A stretch of 64,000 nt of DNA from Nonomuraea angiospora (GCF_014873145.1 NZ_JADBEK010000001.1:3038001-3102000), one strand, 5' to 3'; shown: positions 15,380 to 24,651, numbered from the stretch's first letter. Numbers and translations are program-made. Notes: generated by a model not told the origin, from the sequence alone.

Positions 15380-17775
15380 GTCGGCCCCGCGCACGCGGGG
15401 GTGTTCCGGTCGGGGAAGCTCCGGCGCTTGTCGGAAGGGGGTCGGCCCCGCGCACGCGGGGGTGTTCCGCCCAGGCTGATCAGCTTCTCCGCCTGGGCGG
15501 TGTCGGCCCCGCGCACGCGGGGGTGTTCCGTCCTTCCGCGGGGGATTGGGCAGGGAGGCGGAGTCGGCCCCGCGCACGCGGGGGTGTTCCCCGCCGCCAG
15601 CGTGGCGAGGACAGTATTTACCTGTCGGCCCCGCGCACGCGGGGGTGTTCCCTGGGGCACTCTCCTGCAGGCCCGGCCCGACCAGTCGGCCCCGCGCACG
15701 CGGGGGTGTTCCGGAGGCCTGCGAGGTGGTGGCCACGCCGCTACGGTCGGCCCCGCGCACGCGGGGGTGTTCCGTCGGTCAGCGTGCGGCCGCGCGGCTG
15801 GTCGCAGTCGGCCCCGCGCACGCGGGGGTGTTCCTCGAGGTCTACCTGCTCGACTGCCCATCGGCGCGTCGGCCCCGCGCACGCGGGGGTGTTCCTGTGC
15901 ATAGTCGGGCCTTAGGAGTATTCTCTTTGTCGGCCCCGCGCACGCGGGGGTGTTCCGGCCGGCCCCTCCTCCTCCGGGGAAAAGCTCGCGTCGGCCCCGC
16001 GCACGCGGGGGTGTTCCTTCGGCTCCGCAGCAATCCCCAAGTCCTCGCTCGTCGGCCCCGCGCACGCGGGGGTGTTCCTCCGGCACGCCCTGCCGTTCGG
16101 CGGCCGGAACGGTCGGCCCCGCGCACGCGGGGGTGTTCCATTGCCCCGCCTCGGGCCCTGTGGTTATCGGTGGTCGGCCCCGCGCACGCGGGGGTGTTCC
16201 CCTCAGGGTCGGCCCCGAGCTCCGTGATCGCGCGTCGGCCCCGCGCACGCGGGGGTGTTCCGACCTCCCGCACGACTCGCCGCGCCCCGCCTTGGTCGGC
16301 CCCGCGCACGCGGGGGTGTTCCCTATTTCTCCGGGCGTATCCGGGTGGATTATCCGGTCGGCCCCGCGCACGCGGGGGTGTTCCCGCAGCGACCCCCGCG
16401 CGGTCCGCGCGCACGAGGTCGGCCCCGCGCACGCGGGGGTGTTCCGATGGCGGCCTTGATGCTCCCGCCGTTGTCGGCGTCGGGCCCCGCGCACGCGGGG
16501 GTGTTCCTGACTGACACCAACCCGAACGTTAACCCGCCTGGTCGGCCCCGAGCACGCGGGGGTGTTCCGCGTTGCGTCCAGTCGCGGAAAACCCTGGTCA
16601 CGTCGGCCCCGCGCACGCGGGGGTGTTCCGCAGGACCTGCTGGCCGACCTCGGCACCGCGCTGTCGGCCCCGCGCACGCGGGGGTGTTCCGTGGGTGGTG
16701 GAGGTGGACGGGGAGCGCGCCCCGTCGGCCCCGCGCACGCGGGGGTGTTCCGCGCGCCACGGCCTGGTCGCGGTTCCGGGTACAGTCGGCCCCGCGCACG
16801 CGGGGGTGTTCCCTGGAGGACCTGTTCCAACTGATGGCGTGGGTCGTCGGCCTCGCGCACGCGGGGTTCCCACGCAGGTCCCGCCGTCGCTCCGTGGCCT
16901 GATGTCGGCCCCGCGCACGCGGGGGTGTTCCGCGACGCCTGGCGTTGATCGAGCGGGGCGAGTGGTCGGCCCCGCGCACGCGGGGGTGTTCCCTCGGTGA
17001 TCGAACAGCCGACGTTGGAGGCGTAGTCGGCCCCGCGCACGCGGGAGTGTTCCCCTGGGCCGCTCCGACTTCGATGGCCCGGTGCCGTCGGCCCCGCGCA
17101 GGCGGGGGTGTTCCGCCGCCTGAGGGCAGGCCGGGCCGGGACGCCGTGTCGGCCCCGCGCACGCGGGGTGTTCCACCGCAGGTGGTCAAGGCCGTCCCGG
17201 TCGCACGGTCGGCCCTGCGCACGCGGGGGTGTTCCGCTCGCCAAGACCTTGGTCTCAGGCATCCGGTCGTCGGCCCCGCGCACGCGGAGGTGTTCCCCCT
17301 TCGTAGGCGATGTGCACGATGTCGCCGTGGTCGGCCCCGCGCACGCGGGAGTGTTCCTAGCCGTTCGACTCGCTGGGTAGCATCTCCACGATCGGCCCCG
17401 CGCACGCGGGGGTGTTCCGGCGGACTCGGCGTCGAACGCGGCTTCTACGCCGTCGGCCCCGCGCACGTGGGGGTGTTCCGCCCCGCCGTATGGGATTGCC
17501 GTCCCGGCGGGGGTCGGCCCCGCACACGCGGGGGTGTGCAGGGGGCACCGCCGGGGCGAGTATCGGGGCGCTGTCGGCCCCGCGCACGCAGGGGTGTTCC
17601 CCTGGGGCCCCTTCCCTATCAGATAAGTCAGGCGTCGGCCCCGCGCGGGGTGTTCCGCGGATCACGCTGCCACCTCCGTCCGGTTGGACGGCGGCCCCGC
17701 ACGCCGGCGGTGTTTCCCTCCAGGCCAGGGATAGAGGGAGCCCTGGCGTCAGCCCGCGCACGCGGGGGTGCTTAC
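15380..17775 (+). CRISPR. CRISPR array 1, type I-E, 40 repeats and 39 spacers
   Basis: Repeats are 28 bases with a period of about 61, so spacers are mostly 33 bases. The repeat starts GTCGG, has a stem CCCCGC / GCGGGG around the tetraloop GCAC, and ends GTGTTCC. Every intact copy carries C in the last loop position, unlike array 2. The first repeat is 15380-15407. Copies are near-perfect up to about 16840. A shortened repeat occurs at 16846, and changes accumulate from about 17391, with strongly degenerate copies at 17634, about 17688 and 17748. Leader and new spacers are therefore on the left. The array converges on cas2. Confidence 0.98.
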
Positions 17776-18026
17776 CACCATGCTCGGATCCGCGCTCGTG
17801 TTGCAAATCCCTCTTTGGGCGACGCGTGGGTGAGTCGGTGAGCATTCCCCCCACGGCGTCGTCGTGATCCCTGCGTGTGGAGGCCGACAGCATGATCCGT
17901 GGGGTTAGCATGGGCGCGTTCGGGTGATCCGCGCGGGCCAACCGACCTGCATCGTGAGGCCGACCTCTCCATCGAAGGTGATTACGCGATGAAGAGGTCG
18001 AGGGCCGACATTGTTGAGCTGTCGTT

Positions 18027-18305
18027 TTATCGGCGGTTGCGGGCGGAGAGAATCAGCCCGTCGAAGTCGACGGGGTACCAGCGGTCTTTCCCTGCCGTAC
18101 GGAGAGCCCAGCCTTGTTCGTTTGAGGCGGGTTCGACGAGGATGGCCTGGCCATCGCCGATGCGGTTGGCAAGGAGGGTCCAGATGCGGTCGCGGATGCG
18201 TTTGCTGGGATTTCCGACGAACATGCCAGCGCTGACTTCGACCATCCAGCGGGTGAGGTGGCCGCGCAGTCCTTCGGGAGCGGCCACCAGGACGATGACG
18301 GTCAT
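18027..18305 (-). CDS. cas2: Cas2, type I-E
   Basis: 92 residues starting MTVIVLVAAPEGLRGHLTRW, the type I-E Cas2 (Cas2e) signature, followed by GMFVGNPSKRIRDRIWTLLA. It forms the adaptation complex with Cas1, holding and measuring the prespacer. ATG at 18305 overlaps the cas1 stop by four bases. It is the last gene of the cas operon; about 250 bases separate its stop from the end of array 1, and no other gene was seen there. Confidence 0.96.
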   Translation of the reverse strand: MTVIVLVAAPEGLRGHLTRWMVEVSAGMFVGNPSKRIRDRIWTLLANRIGDGQAILVEPASNEQGWALRTAGKDRWYPVDFDGLILSARNRR

Positions 18306-19351
18306 GAGTTGCTCGCCTCATCGGTGTGGAAAGGTTTGTCGAAGTCAGGGCCGATGACGGCGATGTGGTCCTCGCCCATGGTGGCTTGGTTGAACTCGGC
18401 GTAGAGGGGATCGTCGGGGAACTCTTCGGTTCCGGCCCAGTTGACGCCTCCTGCGACGGTGCCGACCTTGTCGTCCCAAAGTTCGTTGACATCGATCTCG
18501 GGGACTTCGGTCCCATCAAGGGCCAACAAGGCTTTGATGTCCCGGACGATGCGGCCGAGGAGTTTGTCTTCGGCGATGCGGTCGCGCAGGCGGAGGCGGG
18601 CGTCGCGTTCTTCGGTCAGGCCTTGGGCAGCCAGGTCAAAGGCGAGGGGGATGGTGTAGTCGGCTTTGTAGAGGTCTGCGATGTCCATGACGAAGGAGGT
18701 GGCGGAGCCGGTGTGGACGAAGCCGAGGCCGGGGCTGGCGCCGAGGCCGACGATGACGGCGTGGGAGATGCCGTACAGGGCGGTGTTGGCCGCTGACAGC
18801 AGGCGGTTGAGGTCGTCGCCGGTGGCGAACGGGTCGCCGGGGCGGTAGTCGCGGCCAGTCCAGGCCACGCCGGTGCGTTGGGAGTGGTGCTGGTACTGCT
18901 TGCGGACGCGGGCCCCTTCGCGTCCGCGCAGTTGTTGCATGGTCATGGAGGAGACGTCTTCGCCGGGAAATCGCATGCCGTACATGGCGCGGGCGACGGC
19001 GAGGCGTTCCTTGGGGCGGGTGACGAGCCAGGCCTGGCGGTAGAGCAGTCCTGCGCCGCGGCTAGGGCCGAGGCCTGAGGCGTAGAGGCGGACGCCTTGT
19101 TCGCCGACCCAGCACACGGCGGTGCCGGAGTCGCCGAGGAGTTGAACGGCGCCGTGGGTGATGCGGGTGCCGGGTCCGATCAGCATGACAGCGATCATCG
19201 CGGCGGGGATGCGGACGGTGTCGCGTTTGTTGATGACGACGACGGCGTTCTCGTCGCGGTCGATGTGGCTGCGTTCGATGTAGACGCTGGAGACGCGGTC
19301 GGCGATGCGGTGCAGGTCGTGAGGGTGTGCCTTCTGCCAGATGTCGGCCAT
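18302..19351 (-). CDS. cas1: Cas1 integrase, type I-E
   Basis: 349 residues from ATG at 19351, preceded by CAGGAGAGGCG as ribosome binding site. Family motifs are GPGTRITHGAVQLLGDSGTA, ARAMYGMRFPGEDVSSMTMQ (metal-binding Glu), NTALYGISHAVIVGLGASPG and HTGSATSFVMDIADLYKAD (metal-binding His and Asp). It inserts new spacers with Cas2. The C-terminal tail is about 60 residues longer than in many Cas1e proteins and is acidic (EEFPDDPLYAEFNQATMGED). Its start lies inside the 3' end of cas6e. Confidence 0.96.
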   Translation of the reverse strand: MADIWQKAHPHDLHRIADRVSSVYIERSHIDRDENAVVVINKRDTVRIPAAMIAVMLIGPGTRITHGAVQLLGDSGTAVCWVGEQGVRLYASGLGPSRGAGLLYRQAWLVTRPKERLAVARAMYGMRFPGEDVSSMTMQQLRGREGARVRKQYQHHSQRTGVAWTGRDYRPGDPFATGDDLNRLLSAANTALYGISHAVIVGLGASPGLGFVHTGSATSFVMDIADLYKADYTIPLAFDLAAQGLTEERDARLRLRDRIAEDKLLGRIVRDIKALLALDGTEVPEIDVNELWDDKVGTVAGGVNWAGTEEFPDDPLYAEFNQATMGEDHIAVIGPDFDKPFHTDEASNS

Positions 19352-20139
19352 CGCCTCTCCTGCCGTAGGCCAGGCAAGGGAGCGAGGGTGAGCAGGCCGC
19401 AGCCGTAGGACTTGGCCGGGCCGATGCCGCCCAGGAGCCGCTCGGTGAACGCGACCGCATCCGTGATGCGTAGTCGGCCTTCGAAGGTGGCGGTGTGCAG
19501 GACGACCGGTTTGGCGCCGTTGTTCTTCTTGCGGAAGGAGCGGCGCGCTCGGGCGGTGATGCGTACCTCGCGGGGCGTTGACGGCTGCTGCTCGTCGTCG
19601 GCGGCGTGCAGGCCGAGGGCGGGCGGGTCGGTGTGCGCGAGTGGGATCTCGAATCCCCACTGCTGGGTGCGGGACAGGAACCAGGCGAGTTGCTGGTCGG
19701 CCGTGCGGTGGCCGATGCGGAAGGACCGGCGTTTGGTCTCGGCGGCGCGTTCGAGTTGCGTGGCGGTGGGTTTGGTGGGGGTGGAGGTGTTCTGGACGGG
19801 GTTGGCGGTGAGGCGGAAAGCGAACTCGCGGCCGACGGCGATCTGACTGAGCAATGGGGCGTAGTCGCGGATGGCGGCGTGTTCGCCGTCGGCGTCGGGC
19901 CAGCCGGCCTGTTCGACGAGGTGGCTCCAGTCCGGGCGGGTGGCGGTGAGGACGAACAACATGGGCCTGCGGGGGTCGTCCGCGTCCAGACGCCACAGGA
20001 TGCGCTGGTCGGTGGGTGCGTCCGGGATGCCGTACATGACGGCGCCGTGCATGGCGTGCGGGCTGGCCAGCAGCACCCGGCTCTTCTCGCGCAGGGGGTT
20101 GATTCTGATGCGGGATAGGTAGGTCATGTCGGTGGTCAC
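19195..20139 (-). CDS. cas6e: Cas6e crRNA-processing endoribonuclease with unusual C-terminal extension
   Basis: 314 residues if started at GTG 20139 (GTGA overlap with cas5); ATG at 20127 gives the canonical MTYLSRIRINPLR. The body matches Cas6e/CasE: SPHAMHGAVMYGIPD (candidate catalytic His) and the Gly-rich loop LGGIGPAKSYGCGLLTLAPL. Relatives end at about that point. Here the frame stays open for about 57 more codons of low-complexity Ser/Thr/Ala (TASPTASPASTSNAATSTAT), reaching 19195 and overlapping cas1 by 157 bases in another frame. The extension looks like a lost stop codon. It cleaves pre-crRNA at the repeat hairpin and stays in Cascade. Confidence 0.93.
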   Translation of the reverse strand: MTTDMTYLSRIRINPLREKSRVLLASPHAMHGAVMYGIPDAPTDQRILWRLDADDPRRPMLFVLTATRPDWSHLVEQAGWPDADGEHAAIRDYAPLLSQIAVGREFAFRLTANPVQNTSTPTKPTATQLERAAETKRRSFRIGHRTADQQLAWFLSRTQQWGFEIPLAHTDPPALGLHAADDEQQPSTPREVRITARARRSFRKKNNGAKPVVLHTATFEGRLRITDAVAFTERLLGGIGPAKSYGCGLLTLAPLPGLRQERRWPTSGRRHTLTTCTASPTASPASTSNAATSTATRTPSSSSTNATPSASPPR

Positions 20140-20927
20140 CAGCCCAGGAGGGCGAAGGGGTCGTGGCTTGACGGGCTGTCCTGAGTGCTGCGGGCGTTGG
20201 AGAATCCGGTCGGCAGGGTGATCCAAAGGTGGTGGATGCGGCGGCTGGTGAAGCTGCGCTCGTGAGGGGCGAAGGAGCGCGGGACGTCGGTGGCCGAGTC
20301 CTCGCCGTTGGGGTCGTCCACGGTGGCCGGGAGGCGAACTGTGGCGGGGCGGCCGCGGTCGCGGGCGTAGAGCTGTTTGGCGGTGTCGGTGGCCTGCCAG
20401 GGCTCGTTTTCCAGTGCCTCGAGTAGAGGTGTTTGGCGGACGGCGAGGAAGAGGGGCTGGGTGGGGACGCAGGAGCGGCGGCCCAGCGCGAGGGGGAAGG
20501 CGGGACGTTGGACGGCCTCGGCCAGCGTTTCCACCAGGGCGGTGGGACCGTGCAGAGCGGCGAGGAAGACCGCGTCCTGGAGGTAGAAACGCTGGGTGAC
20601 GTGCGTGTGCTTGGCGGGTGAGGTCGGCTTCTGCACGCCTTTGGCGGATACGCCGGCCTGCGGCAGCGGGCGTCCCCGGTAGTCGCTGACGGTGTGGTAG
20701 TCACGCAGCAGGCTGCCGGGCTGGTCAACGCGGACGCCGAGATGGAGGCCGAGCAGGTCGTCCAGGGGTTCTTCGCGGGCTCGGCCGGAGGCGGCGGCGA
20801 GCAGGCCAAGGATGCCGGATTTGGTGGGTTCGGGACGGGTCTCGCGGCGGTTGAAGACGCTCCGGTCGCCCCAGGACTGCAATGGGCCAGCCAGGCGCAG
20901 GACCAGCGTGGCCTGGGGCGTGGTCAT
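20136..20927 (-). CDS. cas5e: Cas5e Cascade subunit
   Basis: 263 residues from ATG at 20927, overlapping the cas7 stop (ATGA). The N-terminal motif TLVLRLAGPLQSWGDRSVFN and RETRPEPTKSGILGLLAAA are diagnostic of Cas5/CasD of type I-E. QRFYLQDAVFLAALHG and FPLALGRRSCVPTQPLFL follow. It binds the 5' handle of the crRNA and contacts Cse1 in Cascade. A C-terminal tail rich in Ser and Asp (STQDSSPSSHDPF-like) is unremarkable. Confidence 0.95.
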   Translation of the reverse strand: MTTPQATLVLRLAGPLQSWGDRSVFNRRETRPEPTKSGILGLLAAASGRAREEPLDDLLGLHLGVRVDQPGSLLRDYHTVSDYRGRPLPQAGVSAKGVQKPTSPAKHTHVTQRFYLQDAVFLAALHGPTALVETLAEAVQRPAFPLALGRRSCVPTQPLFLAVRQTPLLEALENEPWQATDTAKQLYARDRGRPATVRLPATVDDPNGEDSATDVPRSFAPHERSFTSRRIHHLWITLPTGFSNARSTQDSPSSHDPFALLGW

Positions 20928-22072
20928 CGGGTCTGCTCGATCTTCTCGGCCAGCCTGGCGTGCAGGTCGGCGATCAGGGTGGGGAAGGGGGTGTTGGGGC
21001 CGAGGATCGTGGTCAGGCGTTCGCCGGTGTGCCGGTCGGGGTCGAAGGTGTGGCAGACGGCGACGTACGCGGGGGTGTCTCCCCATTGCCGAGTGGCGCG
21101 GTCGTGTTCCACGGCCAGACGGATTGCGGAGTCGGCGGCCAAGCCCTCACCTTCCTCCTCAGGCTGGAGCGGCTTTTCGAAGGCGGAGACGAGGTTGACC
21201 GGCTGGTCTTCGCGTACGACGACGGCGAGCAGGCTGGGCAGGGTGCGGTGGGCGAAGGAGTTCTGGTGCCCGGAGGGGATGGAGCGGGCGAAGTGCTCGA
21301 TGAAGGCGTCGACGGCGGTCAAGGCGGCGTCGCCGTCGCCGAGGTTGTCGATCAGCTGTGGGACGTTGACGGTGGCGTACCGGTACAGGGTGGCGGAGTT
21401 GAAGCCGATCTGGCCGATCATGCCGGCGCCGGTCTCTTCCTTGGGGTTCTCGTCATCGACGGCGGTGTAGTAGTCGAACTCCAGGTCCACGGCGTGGGTG
21501 GACAGCGCGTGGGCGACCTGGACGGCGGCGTCGACGTTGAGGGCGGGGATGTCGGCGACCATGCGCCCGAACATCGCCACGTCCATCGGGTGGCCCTGCT
21601 GGAGTTTCGCGGCGACCGGGAGGTCTTTGACGGCTTTGGCCAGTTCCTCGTCCTCCAGGGCGATCAGGTCGGTGGCCTGGTCGGCGACCAGATCGATGAT
21701 GTCCTCCAGCTGGCGGTAGCCGAAGAACAGCAGGTAGGCGGTGTCGCCGGCCTTCTTGCCGGGTTTGATGCCGAGCGGCTGCAGGAGCGCCGTGGCCAGG
21801 CGGGTGGCCTGCTCGGTCTCGAGGCCGGTGCGACCGGCCAACCGCTCGGCGAGTTCGGCCGCGATGCGCTTGGTTCGGGTGGCGTGGTCCTGTTCATGCG
21901 TGTGCTCGGCGAAGCGGGTGCGGGTGGCGCGCTTCCACGCCTGTGACGAGACCCGGGCTCGGCGGTGCCCGCCGAAGTAGGCCTCCTTCGGGTTTCCCTG
22001 ATCGTCGCGGTTCAGGTTCGCGGGCGGGACGGTCTGGATGATGTGTACGTCGACGTACAGGCGCTTGGCCAT
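20924..22072 (-). CDS. cas7e: Cas7e Cascade backbone protein
   Basis: 382 residues from ATG at 22072. Type I-E Cas7/CasC motifs: VDVHIIQTVPPANLNRDDQG near the start, then GGHRRARVSSQAWKRATRTR. KLQQGHPMDVAMFGRMVADI and QIGFNSATLYRYATVNVPQL lie in the second half. Six copies form the crRNA-binding filament of Cascade. It lies 27 bases downstream of cse2 and overlaps cas5e. Confidence 0.97.
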   Translation of the reverse strand: MAKRLYVDVHIIQTVPPANLNRDDQGNPKEAYFGGHRRARVSSQAWKRATRTRFAEHTHEQDHATRTKRIAAELAERLAGRTGLETEQATRLATALLQPLGIKPGKKAGDTAYLLFFGYRQLEDIIDLVADQATDLIALEDEELAKAVKDLPVAAKLQQGHPMDVAMFGRMVADIPALNVDAAVQVAHALSTHAVDLEFDYYTAVDDENPKEETGAGMIGQIGFNSATLYRYATVNVPQLIDNLGDGDAALTAVDAFIEHFARSIPSGHQNSFAHRTLPSLLAVVVREDQPVNLVSAFEKPLQPEEEGEGLAADSAIRLAVEHDRATRQWGDTPAYVAVCHTFDPDRHTGERLTTILGPNTPFPTLIADLHARLAEKIEQTR

Positions 22073-22099
22073 GGGAACTCCGGATGAGATCAGGGAACG

Positions 22100-22714
22100 T
22101 TATTCGGGGCTGAGCGTGGACTCGGCATGCGCCTGCGGGGTGGGCTGCCAGCCGTAGTAGTCGAGTCCGAGCCGGCGTCGGGCCAGTTGCCGGGTGTCGG
22201 GGCGTTGCCAGTCGTGGATGTCGCGCAGCAGCCGGTCGTAGTCCAGCGGCGCGCCTACGGTCCGCAACTGGGAAATCAGGCCGCGCAGGTGGGTGAGGAA
22301 GGCGGAGACCTGGGTGGCCGAGGCGGCGGCGTTGACCCGCCGGTCCACCGCCTCCCGGGAGAACCCCTTGTCGTGCTCCGACTGCTTGTGCAGACGCCGC
22401 AGCGCCTGGCCGAGCCGGGCTCCAGGGCGGTGCATGGGATCGGAGCGGGACTGCTGATGCAGCCCGTACAGGGCGAGCGCGGCATGCTCAGCCGTCAGCT
22501 CGGGCGAGACCTTGCCCTGGCGGGCGAGCCGGTCGTCGATGGGCGAGCTGTAGTACGGCCACAGGGCCGGCACCGTACCCGCGGGGCGGCCCAGTCCGGC
22601 GCGGAAGGCGGCCAGGTCCTCCCCCGGCGGCGGCCCCTGTTTGGGACGCCAGGTGCCGTCGGCGGCCACATAGCGGGTCCAATACCGGACGATGCGATCG
22701 TTGCTGGAGGTCAT
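22100..22714 (-). CDS. casB: Cse2 (CasB) small subunit of Cascade
   Basis: 204 residues. RLARQGKVSPELTAEHAALA and ALYGLHQQSRSDPMHRPG are typical of Cse2, and the rest is an Arg-rich helical fold ending RQLARRRLGLDYYGWQP. Two copies normally stabilise the displaced strand in the R-loop. It lies 14 bases downstream of cse1. Start ATG at 22714. Confidence 0.95.
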   Translation of the reverse strand: MTSSNDRIVRYWTRYVAADGTWRPKQGPPPGEDLAAFRAGLGRPAGTVPALWPYYSSPIDDRLARQGKVSPELTAEHAALALYGLHQQSRSDPMHRPGARLGQALRRLHKQSEHDKGFSREAVDRRVNAAASATQVSAFLTHLRGLISQLRTVGAPLDYDRLLRDIHDWQRPDTRQLARRRLGLDYYGWQPTPQAHAESTLSPE

Positions 22715-22728
22715 GGGTGTCCTCGTTC

Positions 22729-24408
22729 TCAGGCTGGCTGGGGTGCCCGTCCGGCGGAGAGTTCCGCCGAGCCGGCGTCCGGGTCATCGCGTACGGACTG
22801 AGCCCAGCGGGGCAGTGCGGCGCGTAGCCGCTGGCGGAAGTTCTGCTCGGCGGAGGCCAACCGGTAGACGTACTCCGTCTTGTCCTTCTTCACCACGCGC
22901 CCGGCGAACTCGCTGCCGGTGGCCGTGGCCAGCAGCTTGTCCGCCACGTCCTGGGTGTGCCGGTAGGCGAGCTTCTCCCAGGCGGTACGGCCCCGCTCCA
23001 GCAAGTCGGGATCATCCGCGCTTGCCCGTACCCCGACCAGGAAGCGCCGCACCAGCGGGTCGAGGGCGTGCAGCACGAACTCGCCGGGGCGTTGTCCCCT
23101 GTTCCAGGGGATCGGATCAGCTCCACGCGCTCGCCGCAGATCGCCCGACAGGTTGTTCACCGCCCGTGCCAGGTCCTCGGCCTGCTCGGTCACCTCGACC
23201 AAGGTGGTGTAGGTGTCGGTTTCAGTGCGTAGCCCGGCGATCGGCAGCGGGATCGAGTCGAACAGCACGTCCTCCACGACCGCGGACTGGGTGCCGTAGA
23301 CGATGCCGATCGTCTGCACCTGCAGCGGGTAGTCGAAGGGAAGAGCATCGTCGGCCTGAAGGTCGGCGAGCTGGCTCAGCAGCACCGAGGTCTCCACGCC
23401 GCCGTCACCGTTCTGCCGCTCCGCGGCCAGCAGCGCCTCCATGCCACGCCAGGCGGCCTTGCCCGGTACGTGCCGCCGCGGCCGGCGCACTGTGCCTGTG
23501 GGACTCTTGGTCTCTTTGGCGAAGGTCCAGGCCGTGTGCGGCTCCCATTCCGGGATGGCCTGCAACCGGTCCCCCGCGCACAGCACGACCCGGCAGACCC
23601 GCAAGCCGTGCTCGGTCTGTTCTGGGATCAGGCGGATCCGCCGCGCCTGCCAGGTCCACAGGTCCAGCAGACCGGTAGCGTGTCTGGGTGCCCACTGCCC
23701 TGATGAGGGAGGGCGTCGCCACTGTGGGAGGTCATCGGCGGGTTGGCGTCCGATCGGGATGTTGAGCATCAACGTCTCGAACAACGTGCGCCCCATCGGA
23801 ACGATCACGCCTAGCGACCCCAAGGGACCTGTGACGTTTCCAGTGGTTTTGCCCGCTTTTGCTAGAGTGTCATCAGCCGCGCCCGACTTGATGCCTGCGG
23901 TGTCCCAGCAATGCGTATGCAACAGCCAGTGGACCGCCTCAGCCGGAGTCAACGGCAGCGGCTCGCCCTCGGTGCGGGTTGAGAACAGCGGCACATTGTT
24001 CCCTGACGCTTGGCTGGCCACCAGGAGTGCGGAGCCTTTCGTCTCGTCCTTCGCCGTGTGCAGTCCGGCCGCCTGAGCGAACGGCGCCTCCGAGCCGAAC
24101 AGGTCGAAGCGAGGCCGAACCTCGTCCAGATAGGCGCTGAGCGTTTCTTGCTCGGTCTCGGTGAAACGCCCGTTGGCGAACCGGCGAGCCCACTGTTCGC
24201 GGTCCACGGGTCGTCCCAGCGCGTGCATGACGACGGGCAGAAGGACCTGGCGCAACAGCGCCGGGGTGTGCGTGGAGACCTCGACTTCCAGCGCGTCGAA
24301 TTGGTCCGCGTGGAGCAACGTCTCCCGCAAGGAGCAGGGTTTTGCGGCGGTCTCGCCCCGTGGCCGGGGAAGCAGCCACGGGGAGTCGACCAGGTCGTAG
24401 CTGAACAT
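22729..24408 (-). CDS. casA: Cse1 (CasA/Cas8e) large subunit of Cascade
   Basis: 559 residues beginning MFSYDLVDSPWLLPRPRGE. Family motifs are HADQFDALEVEVSTHTPALL, FDLFGSEAPFAQAAGLHTAK, PLTPAEAVHWLLHTHCWDT and LGVIVPMGRTLFETLMLNIP. Cas8e recognises the PAM and recruits Cas3. First gene of the cse1-cas2 unit; its start region contains a hairpin that overlaps the ribosome binding site, and 243 bases separate it from cas3. Length is slightly above the E. coli homologue. Confidence 0.96.
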   Translation of the reverse strand: MFSYDLVDSPWLLPRPRGETAAKPCSLRETLLHADQFDALEVEVSTHTPALLRQVLLPVVMHALGRPVDREQWARRFANGRFTETEQETLSAYLDEVRPRFDLFGSEAPFAQAAGLHTAKDETKGSALLVASQASGNNVPLFSTRTEGEPLPLTPAEAVHWLLHTHCWDTAGIKSGAADDTLAKAGKTTGNVTGPLGSLGVIVPMGRTLFETLMLNIPIGRQPADDLPQWRRPPSSGQWAPRHATGLLDLWTWQARRIRLIPEQTEHGLRVCRVVLCAGDRLQAIPEWEPHTAWTFAKETKSPTGTVRRPRRHVPGKAAWRGMEALLAAERQNGDGGVETSVLLSQLADLQADDALPFDYPLQVQTIGIVYGTQSAVVEDVLFDSIPLPIAGLRTETDTYTTLVEVTEQAEDLARAVNNLSGDLRRARGADPIPWNRGQRPGEFVLHALDPLVRRFLVGVRASADDPDLLERGRTAWEKLAYRHTQDVADKLLATATGSEFAGRVVKKDKTEYVYRLASAEQNFRQRLRAALPRWAQSVRDDPDAGSAELSAGRAPQPA

Positions 24409-24416
24409 TGAGAGCT

Positions 24417-24440
24417 CCTCTAACTAGTCCTGTTTAGAGG
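24417..24440 (-). promoter_or_regulatory. Hairpin at the cse1 ribosome binding site
   Basis: CCTCTAA and TTAGAGG form a perfect 7-base inverted repeat with a 10-base loop, ending nine bases before the cse1 ATG. On the cse1 mRNA the 3' arm contains the GAGG of the ribosome binding site, so the hairpin could limit translation; as DNA it could be an operator. Function is inferred. Confidence 0.4.
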
Positions 24441-24503
24441 TTGCGGTTTGGAGCGTGCCATGCCGAACGTCAGCGCGTCTCGAGAATCCGTAAAGTGGTG
24501 TGG

Positions 24504-24588
24504 GTCGGCCCTGCGTCACCGATGCCGCGGGGATGGCCCGTGGTCGTGTTTCGGGCATACGTCGGCCCCGCTATGCGGGGATGCAACC
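24504..24588 (+). repeat. Two orphan CRISPR-like repeats between cse1 and cas3
   Basis: 24561-24588 is a 28-base element that keeps the array repeat's GTCGG start and complete 6-base stem CCCCGC / GCGGGG, but has loop TAT and 3' end ATGCAACC. 24504 to about 24538 is a second, more divergent copy (GTCGGCCCTGC ... GCGGGGATGG) with a larger loop and a still-pairing stem. About 22 bases lie between them. Both are on the + strand like the arrays, in the promoter region of cse1. They may be a decayed mini-array or a crRNA-like regulatory RNA gene. Confidence 0.65.
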
Positions 24589-24651
24589 CCGCGCGAGCCG
24601 GGCGGTCTTCTCCATCAGGGCAGTGCCTGAAGCCGTCTGGCCGTGCGGGGC

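Noticed and set aside
15370..17941. Long open reading frames on both strands across array 1 with repeated RPRARGGVP / GTPPRARGR / NTPACAGPT peptides
   Set aside because: They are translations of the CRISPR repeat, which lacks stop codons in several frames; spacer-encoded parts are random.
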